DNA of 64,000 nt from Bryoerythrophyllum caledonicum (Eukaryota; Streptophyta; Bryopsida; Pottiales; Pottiaceae). The translations under genes and the position numbers were made by a program. The number at the start of each line of letters is the position of its first letter. Position 1 is the stretch's first letter. This document shows positions 21,111-32,603 of this stretch, piece after piece. Where the stretch lies: positions 13,346,028 to 13,410,027 of the forward strand of contig OZ020519.1 of NCBI GenBank assembly GCA_963971425.1, given 5' to 3'. The notes under the pieces are model-generated. The model searched no databases. It saw only the letters and a program-made list of their open reading frames with translations, and was not told where the DNA came from.

Positions 21111-21480
21111 AAGTAGCACATGGAAACCAAAACATTGAAATCCTTCACATTGAAATCAACACTTTGAAATGAGCACATTGAAATTCAGCACTTTGAAATA
21201 AACACATTGAATTCAGCACATTGAAACAATGACATTGAAACCAGCACATTCAAACTAGCAGAAGGTAGCACATTTACACCAGCACAAACCAGCACATTTA
21301 AACTAGCACAGACCACCACAAATAACCACAAACCACCATAAACTACCACATTCAAACCACCACATTCAAACCACCACATTGAATACACACTCTCATCTAC
21401 GTGCTCACACATACATCAAAAGCAATGCTACACATATATTATGTTTCAACACATCATATCAAAAGCAAAACTACACAAAT
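21110..21480. repeat. Low-complexity AGCACATTGAAA / CCACATTCAAA repeats
   Basis: Imperfect 11-18 bp units of CACATTGAAA change into CACCACATTCAAAC units around 21240-21390. The minus-strand ORF over it is only a translation of the repeat. Confidence 0.7.
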
Positions 21481-21599
21481 ATAAAAAGAAAGGCAAGACT
21501 GAATGAGTGCACTTACCTTTAAAACTGAGAAATCCGACTGGAAAAGCTGGAAGTCTTGTTACTTGTTCACGTCAATCCTCCGCATACGGCCGTTTCAGA

Positions 21600-21770
21600 C
21601 TCTACGTGCTCACAGAAACTCACAGAAACTCACACACACTCACAGAAACTCACAGAAACTCACACACACTCACAGAAACTCACAAAAACTCACAGAAATT
21701 CACACACTCACAGAAACTCACAAATACTCTCACAAAGTCACACAATCTCACACAATCTCACGCAAACAGC
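21600..21770. repeat. CTCACAGAAA minisatellite
   Basis: Units of CACAGAAACT and CACACACACT in an 11-35 bp nested pattern, decaying to CACAATCT at the right. Just after it, GCGCTACAGTGTACAC occurs twice (about 21781 and 21891), suggesting a 110-bp local duplication. Confidence 0.7.
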
Positions 21771-22371
21771 CCTAAACTCTAGCGCTACAGTGTACACGAA
21801 CTCACACAACAAAAAATCGCACGTCCTACAAACCCTATCCGTAGGAAATCCTAGACTCCAGTAAATTGCACACGAAAGCCTAAACGCAGCGCTACAGTGT
21901 ACACAAACATAACAAACCCTATAGATAACGAAACTAATACAAACCAACGCATCAACTCACAAAACTCACAAAACAACAACGCTTGGAAGTGCACAAAAAA
22001 CCTGGACTGCAACGAAAAGAATAGGAAAAACGACTCGCGCCATGATTTCGTGGGGTACTTTTTGGGCCACCTAAAGCCGTGAGGGTCGAAACCCTATGGC
22101 CGTTTGGTCTGGCTTTCACTTCACTCGATTTCAATTTTTGCATTACACAAGGAGTAAATTCATTACCATCGATATATATAAGTTCCTCCTACACCAATTA
22201 TTAGGTGAAGCACACTTAAGAGAGTTTTAAAGCTACGATTTTAAGATTCTATTACTTTGAATTCAAGTTTTGCTTTTTTATGAGTTTGATATTATTTTCT
22301 ATGACAATCGAACAGACAATAAGTATGTTAAGACCACATCTTGCAATTGTATAATTAAAAAGTAAATGCCG

Positions 22372-22474
22372 GTGCACACTTTAGCTCTAATGGAGCTAAA
22401 GTGTGCGTATTTGCTTTATAGTTCCCTACATTTACTGATGGTGTACACTTTAGCTCTAATAGAGCTAAATTGTG
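22372..22474. repeat. Flavour-B palindromes (AGCTCTARTRGAGCT), left pair
   Basis: Centres 22390 and 22459, 69 bp apart. Arms GTGCACACTTT/AAAGTGTGC. The core differs from array A at the middle (CTCTAATGGAG instead of CTCGAGTCGAG). Confidence 0.75.
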
Positions 22475-22536
22475 AATTTTCTCTGTACTTTTCACTTCAT
22501 TTTGCTTTTACTATAACGGTACAAATACAGTTGTTA

Positions 22537-22920
22537 GAGCATCTCCACCCCTGACGGAGAATTTTCCATGCCAGCGGGAAGGTGCCCAAGTTTGAGATGA
22601 AGTGAGGGAGGTCACCCTTTTCCCCCCGCACCGTCCCCGAATTGGCCACTGTGAGGGAACGCCAGCGCCCAACACTAACGCCATAGTAGGCTAGTTTTTT
22701 GGAGGTTTTTATTGATTTCTTTTAATTCCCTCGTGTAATTTCATGCTTGAACACATGCTCCCGGGGAATTTTGGTGTCCCCTGTACTTTTTGTAAATTTA
22801 CTGTTTAGAAGAACCGGCGCCGCCACTCCAGTGGGCCGGGACACCGGCCTAGGCCTCACGGAGTGGGCTTTACCGTGTTTATTCTTGCATTCCGGTCCCT
22901 CGGCCCCGGTGGAGATTCTC
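22537..22920. mobile_element. Possible GC-rich MITE
   Basis: 384 bp beginning GAGCATCTCCACC and ending in its near-inverse GGTGGAGATTCTC (11 of 13 bp). It is clearly more GC-rich than the AT-rich surroundings. The GAGCATCTCCA start is familiar from plant miniature elements. No clear target duplication, so tentative. Confidence 0.35.
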
Positions 22921-24100
22921 TTTTTCTAGTACACTATTTGTCAACAAGTTGGCAACTAGTTTTAGCCACCATTGTCCTGAATATTATCCCTCATTCGTTC
23001 ACCTACTACAGTTCATTTCGTAATAGCCCTCTATCAAAACTCTTCCCTAGCACACAATTTTGATACTTGATAAATAGTATAAGCTCAAAGTCTTCTGCCT
23101 ACCGGTCGCCATGCATTTATTCTTCGTCTCATCTTCAACCTCAATTTCTTATCCTCTTATCCACAACTATTCTCATTCCCATCTCTTGCATTTTCTTTAC
23201 ATTATTTAATATTATCTAATGAATATTTAATGTGTAATCAAATATTTAGCCAATAACTAATGACTTTGTAATGATTTTTTAGAGGATAATTCATGTATAT
23301 TGGTATATCTGTAACTTTTATGCACAATTAAAGAATATTGGAATTTTATTTAATGAATGTTGGAAGTTTTAAAAGTATATTTGTGATAGTTTACTAATAT
23401 TTATATATTTAATGATTATTTAAAGAGTATTTAATGCACTGTTAATGAATAGTTAATGAATAGTGCATAAATTTCTAATGTAAAATTAATGTCTATTTGA
23501 ATATTTAATGAGTATTTAATTAATATACTGAATATGTAATGCACATTGAATGCATATTATGTGATGGATATCTAATGAGTATTTTACTTGTATTCCTATA
23601 TTTATTGTATGTTTAAGTTTTTTCCTTTTCCAATATTCCTTTCTTTTCTCATTTTCGTTTCCAGAAGAATGTTCTTATATTTCCAATCTTCTACTTGTAG
23701 TTTCATTTTCCCTCCATATTTTACATTCTACTTTGTCCAATTTTTTATATTTTCCTTTTGCTCCATACCTACGTCCGATTATTCCCAAGCTCTTTCTTGC
23801 AAATTCTTCCTTTTCTACATGCACTCAACCCTTCTTTACTATGATGCTCAAAATGTAATCAAATCATGATTAAGGTTCCCTACAGTAACTGTCGACAAGT
23901 AAAAAACTTTATGTTCCACTATTTACTAGGATTGACATTTAGTGTACTAGTTGGCATTTAGTGTAATATAGTTTTGTCACTACACTTATTGTAAATTTTA
24001 CAATTACTGTATGGATTCTTGTTTAGTGTCCACTACAGTAGAAGCCATCTTCTGTATACTGGAGCTACATGGTGCATTTTTGCTTTCTAATCCACTCCAT
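22921..24100. other. AT-rich spacer, nothing supported
   Basis: Contains a run of TTAATG/TATTTAATG-like words (23205-23560) suggestive of a decayed AT-rich repeat. No ORF with recognisable content. Confidence 0.4.
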
Positions 24101-24420
24101 TTAGTGATGGTGCACAATTTAGCTCTAGTAGAGCTAATCTGTGCATATTATCTTTTTAGTTCACTGCACCTAGTGATGAGGCACACGTTAGCACCAGTGG
24201 AGCTAAAGTGTGTGCACACACTCCTTTTAGTCCATTGCACGTAGTGATGGTGCACACCTCTGCTAAAAACCGATCTGATGAATGTGCAATGTGTATTTCC
24301 ACTTCTACAAACAATCATTTTGAACTCCGTACTTCTTTTTATGGTTAAGTATTTCACAAGTGGAATAGTAATCTTTTGAATTTTAAAAGGATTTTCAAAA
24401 TATGTGGATCTAAATCTCCA
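24100..24420. repeat. Left direct repeat with flavour-B palindromes
   Basis: Resembles 30165-30480 in the same orientation: TTTAGTTCACTGCACCTAGT, then palindromes, then CCACTTCT...ATCATTTGAA, ending CAAAATRTG. Palindrome centres at 24128 and 24197 (69 bp), with a decayed third near 24266. Confidence 0.65.
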
Positions 24421-25650
24421 ATAGTAATATTAAAAAGCAAAAAAATATGACGATCCCCTAGTTTTTAGTGGATATGAAGTCTAAGTATTCTTGGTACCCT
24501 AAATCAATAATATGTGACAATGTGCGAAAATGTATGAATTGGGATGTAATCTTATTTTTCACTAGAAAAATAACATATTTTTTTACAATATCATTTGTTC
24601 TAATATTACTTCTATGTATTGAAAATACCACATTCCATACTGTGTGATAGCAAAAGGTTTTTTAGGTTGCTCGACGTGCCCGCAATCGAGAAGTTTCTCT
24701 TTTGGCTCGCATAACTTTTAATGAAGACGTTCATTGAGAAAATAAATTACTTATAAATATGCCTCTCATTGAGAAAATACATTACTTATAAATATGCCTC
24801 ATGACTTTTATCATCCTTCTACAAAATTTTGAGAATTTAAAATATAATTTGCGACCACTAGAACGTGCTCAAAAACTAATTATTCCATTTTTGCATGTAT
24901 AAATAAATTCAAAATTACTTACATTACGAACATTAAATTATGTCTGATGCACTAAGTGATACACTTTGTATTAGTTATATTTTATATTTTGATTATCCTT
25001 TTTTTGTCATGAGGAGGTCTCTCTGTTTCTTGTTTAAATCTTTTAATATTGTTCTACTCTCTATGTTTTACAAATGACAAAGTCTTCAATTTCACGTCAA
25101 AACATGAAATAAATTGTGTATGGTCAAGAATTCTTCCATCTTTTATGTCATGCTTAGATTGCCACACCGTAAAGTCATGAAAATACATTGTGAACTCAAG
25201 AATAAGATATTTTAATCCAAATATTAGTTTGCGCACATTTCAAGTCTTTGAATACCTCTAAGTGGAAAGTAACCAGTTTCAATTGCAAATCCAGACCATG
25301 GGGACATTGGGATTCTTGCCAAAGAATGCACATTCTAAATTGATGACGAAATAGTTACATGATGCACATTTTTAAAACCCCAAAGAAATGATGTCCAAAG
25401 CATGTTTGAATACTCTCTTTTTTGCTAAAAATACACGTGCACATATAATATGTTTTTTTGTTTTTTTAAATGCTACTCGTTTGTTAAGGTCTTTGATTTC
25501 AACATAATAGATAAGTCCTATTTGGATTGTAATAAAAATTATTTCTAATCATCTCGATATCTTCTCTACATTTCCCTATACCTTAGTTGAATTGTCAATA
25601 TCATGAATCTTCAAAGTATTATTATATTGAAATGAAATGACATCAGAAGA
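24421..25650. other. AT-rich spacer, nothing supported
   Basis: A short duplication (ATTGAGAAAATAMATTACTT twice at 24734 and 24769) is the only structure seen. Small ORFs have random composition. Confidence 0.4.
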
Positions 25651-25652
25651 TA

Positions 25653-25765
25653 ACACCTAAACCAAGGATCCTAAACCCTGAACCCTAAACCTGAACCTAA
25701 ATTCCAAATCCTGAACCCAAAACTCCAAACCCTAAACCCTAAACCCTAAACCTAACCCTATCCAA
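25653..25765. repeat. Interstitial telomere-like CCCTAAA tract
   Basis: Degenerate CCTAAACC/CCTGAACC words around a cleaner core (AACCCTAAACCCTAAACC near 25724-25745). CCCTAAA is the plant telomere unit. The tract is imperfect, so an old insertion or a simple repeat rather than a telomere. Confidence 0.75.
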
Positions 25766-25789
25766 AACCGTGAGCGTTACCCTAAAACC

Positions 25790-26390
25790 GTGTATATAAC
25801 TCGCATGTGCGAGTATATTCGAGGTATGTACCCTTCCTTATTTTAGTCAACCGGGAAATAGTTGATTCAATTTCCCGCTAAGATTTCGAATTTGCACTTT
25901 TTAGGGGCTGTGGAAAAGTTCCCCCCCGCCAATTCTGAGGTTTCCTCCCGCCAATTCTGAAACGGTCGTGTGTCCGTGAATGACCTCGCCGATCCTCGAA
26001 AACTTTCTTCATTTGTTTCCTTCTCACTTTGGTTGCTGTGCAAGGTTGTTGTGGAGAGGCTTGGAGGTAGTACGACTGTCGGAGGTTGAGGAGGGCAACA
26101 CCTATAGGTTGCGCAGGGTTGAGCAGGTGAGGCAACAACGCACCGGTTGTCTTCTTCATGAGGTACACAATGTATACTTCTTGCATTCTCCGTGCACAGT
26201 CTCTAGCAATTAGGATGTGACAGTGTGTAGGGTTATTGCACTGGTACTAGTTGCTACTGTGATTTTGAAGCATCAGTGAGAGTTTCTTGACGACTAACGG
26301 AAAGATTTGGGTTGTAGTATACAGAGAGTCAGATTCATAGGCTGAAGAGTTTTCCCATACGAATCTCGAAAAAGGCGCCGAGAATCACGG
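25790..26390 (+). promoter_or_regulatory. Possible promoter region of the DUF7869 gene
   Basis: Holds a palindrome ACTCGCATGTGCGAGT (about 25798-25813) next to TATATAA, and a perfect E2F-type word TTTCCCGC (25871-25878) opposed by CCGGGAAA (25851). The sequence CCCGCCAATTCTGA occurs twice at about 25926-25961. Together these would fit S-phase expression, but the regulatory reading is inference. Confidence 0.35.
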
Positions 26391-26392
26391 AA

Positions 26393-26752
26393 GGACAGTT
26401 TAGCTCGACTTGAGCTAAACTGTCGGTAAATATCATTATTGTCAGTTTAGCTCGAGTCGAGATAAACTGTCCTGCGAAAGAAGGTAGGACAGTTTAGCTC
26501 GAGTCGAGCTAAACTATCGATTCAATATTGTAGGACAGTGTAGCTCGTCTGTAGCTAAACTGTCCTACTATACTGTTTCGACAGTTTAGCTCGACTCAAG
26601 CTAAACTGTCTTACCTTCTTTCGAAGGACAGTTCATCTCGACTCGAGCTAAATTGTTGTACCTTATTTTCTATGTCTTTTTAACCCGACTCGGGATAAAA
26701 TGACATTGTGTCTTATAGTCATTAAATCAGGTCGGATCGGGCTAAATTGTCA
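26393..26752. repeat. Array C: eight phased GACAGTTTAGCTCGA-type palindromes
   Basis: Centres at 26409, 26456, 26503, 26549, 26595, 26642, 26689 and 26736. Spacings are 47, 47, 46, 46, 47, 47 and 47, mean 46.7 bp, about 4.5 helical turns. The core is the same AGCTCGASTCGAGCT as array A, but the arms are GACAGTTT/AAACTGTC. The last two copies carry AACCCGA/TCGGG cores. Two single decayed copies follow at 26844 and 26922. It ends about 280 bp before the DUF7869 gene start. Confidence 0.9.
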
Positions 26753-27034
26753 CTGTCGAGGGTGAGATAATTTCATATTTGGATTATAACTAATCGCATG
26801 AAATATTATTCTAGTCATATAATACCGCATGTGTTTACCTCGAGTCATGCTAAATTTGCTTGTTCTACAATGTCAATTCACTTGAATCAAATGTATTTTC
26901 AAGCGCCAGACTTTACCTCGATTCGAGCTTAATTACCCTCTTCATATGCTTCTTCATTGATGTCTATTCCTACAAGGTATTCACCCATTCTTAATTGGTA
27001 GGGTTATTTAATATTTATCTCATTGGAATGCAGA

Positions 27035-29865
27035 ATGTCGTCTTTGGAGGGCGACGATGTTCATGTTGACGCTCCCGTGAACCCAGACCTTCCTGAGTTT
27101 GATGTTATTCCTCGCCGTCTCTGGGTCGGGATGACTGTTTCGCTTCACAATGCTTTGGGTGTTCGCGTTGCGGAGGGATTGGTTCGCAATGTCCGGTCCG
27201 GTGCAATTCTAGATTCCTCTGGTCCTCTTGGGGATTCGAATGTTGTAGTACAGGTGTCCAGTATTTTTGTTCTTGAGGAGTTCCTGATGAATGGAGGTAC
27301 TCGTTTAAGTCCTGGCCAATTCAACAAGTCTTCTTAAACGGTGTGAGTCTCTTCCACCATTGCCTTAGGGACGTTTACAATGTCTGGTTGGTTGAGCGTA
27401 ACAAACCTCTAGGTGGGAGCTCCCGTTCGTACGACAATTCTTCAAAGAATACACGTCCAACAGTGTCTAGGAATGCTGAATTTCTCATGACCCCTCTTTC
27501 CATTAACGCAGTTGCGAGTAATAGTTATTGCAGTCAGAACTGTGTACAACACTACCCTTGAGATAAAATAAAAGTCCTTCGGATGCGCTTGTACTATGAG
27601 ACCATTGTGCAGTTTAGAAATCATATCAAACTCGACGTTCATAGACAGTTTTATAGAAACTTTTCGGGTAGGAAGGTTGTGACCCTAGAGGGTGTGGACG
27701 TTTGTGCCCATGCTTGGATGAAAATCATGGGTGTAAGTTCGAGTACTTTCTATCGGAATGCGAAGGACGCTACCGCTGGTCATGCGGCTCAACACAATGG
27801 GAATACCGGTTTGCGTAAGCCTAGAGGTCATACGATTGTGGCTACTGCCGCTCTTAGAGCCATTCTCGATAGACATGCGGACCACATGCCTCACAACTCC
27901 CGTGTTCTCCCATCTGGCGAGAAGGCTGTGGCAAAGGTCCTTCCTGCAAGTTTTAAGTGGAAGGATCAGATACCGCTTCTTGATGATCATCTCGCTGATT
28001 GTGGATTGCCGCCAATCTCAACCTCAAGCTTGAGTAAGATTCGGCAAGTGAGCTTCCATGAGTACTATGCCAAGAAAGGTGGAGACAACTTCGCCCGTTG
28101 TTCTACGTGTGACAAATACCAGGATCAGAAGAAGCTTACTCAACCTGGAACACAAGCATCGCTACTATGGCAAAAGAAGATGCAGGTTCACATCGATTCT
28201 GCCTTCTCACATCGGGACTTGTACTACCTGAACCGGTTTCAATCAAAGTCGTCGCCCCAGGAGGTTCTTACCATCATGCATGATAAGATGGATCACTCAA
28301 AGACCACCTCCCCGGTTTTTTCACATAAAACAAAGCACTTAGATGGGCTTATGAAGTTGCCTCTTGCAATCACAGGCATGCTTGTCCATGGTCATGTAGA
28401 CCAGCGTTACGCCCATTACGGCCTTGATTTATACTCCCATGATGCCAATTACACGGTCGGGTCGTTCGCAAAACTATTGCGTGACTTGGAGGCGCCTCCG
28501 AAGTCATCGTCTCAGCAACTCTTTCCAGAATCTTGCTCTCATCCATTGTATGCGGCGGTGTTACGGGGTGCAGAGATGTGTTTGGATCCATTAGGGCAGA
28601 TTCCTGATATCCCAGTTCATGGGAGGCCTTTGCCACCAATATTGAACGTGCAAATGGACAATACTGTTGGTGATAACAAAAATAGATTTGTTTTCTGTTT
28701 TTGGTCTCTCCTTGTTGCAAAACGCAACTTCCGCGAGGTATATGTTAATTTTATGCTAGTTGGTCATACACATGATGATATAGATGCATTATTTGGACGT
28801 TGGAGTATGACACTGAGGAAGGAGAGTTTTCCAACCATTCCTTTACTCATGAGGTCGTTCATGAAAAATGAGAGTGTTCCCACAATCCCGCATCTCATCC
28901 AAGAGGTTCCTGACTTTAAGAAGTTCATTGGGAATATGATTGCGGACGGTGATGAAGCTTTGCAGGGTCATACGAAGGCTCATCAGTTCAAGTTTTATGT
29001 GGACTCAAGTGGTTGTCCGGTAATGAAGTATAAAATCCTTTGCCATGATGAGGATTGGCTTCCTAAAGGAGGAGAAGGTAGTGGCATCAAATTGTGGAAG
29101 GAGGATTCTGAAGGGAGGTCTTTATGGCCTCGCGGAGAACCTGATGCATTGAAGCCTTCTACAATGCGGCATCTCCATGAGGTGGTGAAGGGACTTTCAG
29201 GATTCATCGATCATTGGGAGCAATCATCGCGGGAGTCGGTTGAAGCCCGTTCGCGTTTTGAGCCGCTATCGTACTCTTGGCGCGATGTTAGAGATGCTCT
29301 GACACTTCCAATGGATACACCGATATCATTGGAAGATGGCTTTTGGCCAACGACGCGAATTGCCCATGCCATTGAAGATGAGTTCTCAGTGGAGGGTGAG
29401 GTTCGCGAGGAGTACCGTGAAGATGAGCATTTTGTTGGCCAGAGACGCGATCGTCCACCTCCTTCTTTTAGAGTTGGCTGTGATCTTTTTGCTGACTATT
29501 TTGTTGCATTGCGGCCTTGTGATGGGGACGAGCGCCCATTTTGGATTGCTCAAGCAGTTTCAGATCCTAATTCTAATCCGGATATGCCAAACACCGTGCG
29601 TATCCAATTCTACCGCCCTATATCGCGCGATCGGGATGTTCTGAAGTTCTACAAAGATTGGGATACTGATAGCAACCTTTGTTGGACAATTGAAAAGGAG
29701 ATAGCCATAACGTGGGAGAGTACCAATTCAATCTGGACAGCATGGAAACCTAGGTCTTCAAAGAGGGATGGAGGTCATGTGCAACATTCAACTACAAAAA
29801 TTCCAAAGGGGCAAGTAGCGATTATCAAGGCCTCCGTGGAAGCACTTGCCAGGTCCGAGTCGTAG
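27035..29865 (+). pseudogene. DUF7869-type transposase-like gene with a short N-terminal DUF8039-like part
   Basis: First in-frame ATG at 27035, just after a possible splice acceptor (GGAATGCAG). The N-terminal 95 residues have a V-A-x-G-L-V...G-P-L-G pattern like the DUF8039 part of plant transposon proteins. A one-base shift near 27325 leads to the main frame, which holds CSQNC, then TGA at 27562-27564, then 760 open codons to TAG at 29865. Main motifs: CSTCDKYQDQ (about 28107), a histidine-rich HGHVDQRYAHYG, VQMDNTVGDNKNRFVF (about 28655), and VGHTHDDIDALFGRWS (about 28770). The D-N...K-N-R...H-T-H-x-D-x-D signature is that of a widespread uncharacterised family in algae, plants and animals. 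I read it as a transposase-like catalytic core (inference). Confidence 0.75.
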
Positions 29866-30164
29866 TGGACTTAGATCAATGGACTTTCCTTTTCCTAGAT
29901 TTTCGATTCTGATGCGTAATACTTCATGTAGTATGGTTAGATCCATTGGTGCTGAGATTATAGATATTTGTATTTGATTACACTCTGTATGACAATAATA
30001 TGTGATGCCAATGATTGCTATGAAATATTCTCTCCATTGTTTTTGCGTATCGGTGATAATTTGTAGTATGTTTTATTTTCTTTTTAAAATAACAATATGG
30101 TAAATTGCTTCTAATCTTGAAACCAATAATACCAGTAATTGTCTTCATGGTGAATGATAGAAAG

Positions 30165-30480
30165 TAAATGTTGAGTCGCACTTTAGCTCTAGTGGAGCTA
30201 AAGTGTAAGCAAATCTTCTTATTTAGTTCACTATACTTAGTAATGGTGCGCACTTTAGGTCAAGTGGAGCTAAAGTGTGTGGAATTACCTTTTTGAGTTC
30301 ATTGCACCTCTAAGTGATGGGGACACTTTAGTTCGAAGAGAGGTAGTGTGTGTGCAATTTTTTTCCCACTTCTGAGCACCATCATTTGAAACTCGTTATA
30401 TATTTTTAGCCAATGTGTATTCCACAAGGAGAATTGAAATTCTTTTAAATAAAAAAAGGCTCATCAAAATGTGTTTAGCT
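30165..30480. repeat. Right direct repeat with flavour-B palindromes
   Basis: Partner of 24100-24420. Palindrome centres 30192, 30264 and about 30337, spaced 72-73 bp. The two repeats enclose the DUF7869 gene and array C in direct, not inverted, orientation. Confidence 0.65.
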
Positions 30481-31230
30481 AATTCTCTTACAAGTGGATA
30501 TTTGTCCGTCATTTAGCTCACTTTTAGCTAAATTGGAGCATGGTGTTAATCCGGGTTAGTAGGATCGAGTGTGAATATTTAGCTATTCATATTCAATGAA
30601 TACATGTGGTATAAAAGAAGTGTCGACTAATGTGTTCTTCTTTTCAATATTATAGTTAGATTCGTAATGCAATGTTATCCGTAGTACTTATTTTTCTAGG
30701 GGTTTTTGTAGAAAACATTACCTCCCAATTTAATGGAAACTCATATCCCTCCATATTGTAGAAATTAGATGTGCACTTAAGCTCTTATGATCTACATGTG
30801 TTAATTTGGGAGTTGCTAAATCTCCCAATATAACGAATATGGTGTTAAGTCAAACATTTAAACAAATGCTAGGCAACTAAGAGAAAACACTTTATCTTTT
30901 CTACATAAGATCTTCATATTTTGTTTTCTTGACAACAATATGTGGTGAGAACTTTCTTGTTCATTGTTTAGCCAATGATTCTATTACCTACCAAGATTAC
31001 TAAAAACAAAACGTGAAATGGCAATTTCTGAGCCTTCACTTCTTGCACAATTGTTTTAAATATGCTACGCCTCACTCTTCCTCTAAATATTCATGCATAA
31101 GGACCTAAAATCATGGCAAAGGCAATGGTGAAAGATATAATCCTTGTATAGTGCAAACATTTGATTCAAAGTGAAGTCAAAGCGAGTTGATCAACTCAAT
31201 GCTCAAAAGAAAATAATCCACATTTTTGAC
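30481..31230. other. AT-rich spacer, nothing supported
   Basis: One isolated TTTAGCTCACTTTTAGCTAAA word (about 30512). No gene. Confidence 0.4.
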
Positions 31231-31240
31231 TTCAAACACT

Positions 31241-31305
31241 GGGGATTGCTATTTTGCGTGCCCAACTTTGCGAGCCGCGAGCTGCGAGCCTAGAATTGCG
31301 AGCCT
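31241..31305 (+). repeat. Left terminal inverted repeat of the MULE
   Basis: Pairs with 39086-39151. Shared blocks GCTATTTTGC, TGCC, GAGCCGCGAGCTGC, AGCCTAG and GCGAGCCT, with scattered transitions. Confidence 0.85.
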
Positions 31306-32192
31306 AGAAATAAAAAATTTGTGTATTATTGAGAAAAGTGAAAGTGAAAATGAAGTATAAAGTCAAGAAAAATATAATTTTAAAAAAAAGGTTAGGAAAA
31401 AAATGAAGTTGAAAGTAAAAGTTCAAGAGAAGGGGTCCCATAGCCGTGGAAATTGATGAACCGTTGGCGTTTATATTAGTGTCGTCCTTTCTTATTGAGG
31501 CTTCAGGCTTCGGGCTTCGGCGGTGATCTTGAGTGTTAAAATGGTTTAGGCATCCTATAACCGTGGATGTCCGAACTTTGATTCAAAATAAATTGGTAAA
31601 TATTTGGATACACCACAGGTTTATAATCATTATACGAGGCTCCACATAAACTATTATTTGAGAGTAATTTAACATTAAGATTTCCTCATACACATATTAT
31701 AAATAGCCTTTGGTAGATTTTTCCCCACACGTTTGTCATAGATAGACTTGGGCAACAGGATGGACTCTTAAGTAGAATGGTGGGCATTTTTATTCAAAGC
31801 TACCTTGTATTGAACTTTGTAGAGCAATTCTTGAGAGGCTTGACAGTTCAAGTTATGTTTTGGATTACGATCATTTTGTTGGATCTAAAAATTGTAGCCT
31901 TTAAATTGATGCAATTGGAAGTAATGAGTTTATAAGGGTGGAGAGAGCAGTAGGTATTTATGACATTTATTCCGGAAGTTCTTAGAGTTAGGCAAGTAGT
32001 TCACCGAGTCTTAGAAGTTTTGTTTAACTGATATGGGTATGCTTGAGTGATAGAATCATTTTGATTTGCTAGAAATCAAGTAGAGGTAACAAAGATGGAG
32101 TAGAAAATTTTGGAATGTAGACATGACAAAGCTCATTTGCTTGGAAATGGTGAAAACTCAAAGCTACCTTTTTTAGTACACTATGACTTTGA

Positions 32193-32603
32193 ATGCAACT
32201 AGAAGTGGGTGATAACATTGACATCACCTTCAATGCGGTTGGTAATTTGGTGACAATATACAACTGTGTCATTTTGATGTACTCTCAAGTATTTGAAACA
32301 ATATTCAAGAATAGTACGAGGAAAGCAATCTCTTCAGAGGTTGATGTGATGAACATTACAATTAAAGAATTGAAGTTGTTCATGGTGATCTTGTATATTC
32401 TTGGAGGGATTTACTTTGATGGACCCGTTGAGTTGTTGATTACGCCGCCAAAGTTTTGGGAAGCCGTTGACATGCTATTTGATGAGCTATTTGTTGGATG
32501 CATAAAGTATATAGCACGGGCACTGGAGGCCACAGTCATTGCCGGATTGAATGACCATTTGACGCATGCAACTGCAATGTGTATTGATGCTAAAGTACGA
32601 TGA
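32193..32603 (+). pseudogene. BTB/POZ-like fragment 1 in the MULE
   Basis: 136-residue ORF. The middle reads like the BTB core: a β-strand (IDITFNAVGNLVTIYNC), then ILMYSQVFETIFKNSTRKAI where BTB proteins have a helix with FxxMF, then VDVMNITIKELKLFMVILYI. BTB domains mediate dimerisation and recruit Cul3 ubiquitin ligases. The usual HK motif before the helix is missing and nothing follows that looks like a full gene, so a captured, decayed host fragment is the simplest reading. Confidence 0.5.

Noticed and set aside
21185-21412. Small Cys/Val-rich ORF on the minus strand
   Set aside because: Translation of an AC-rich simple repeat.
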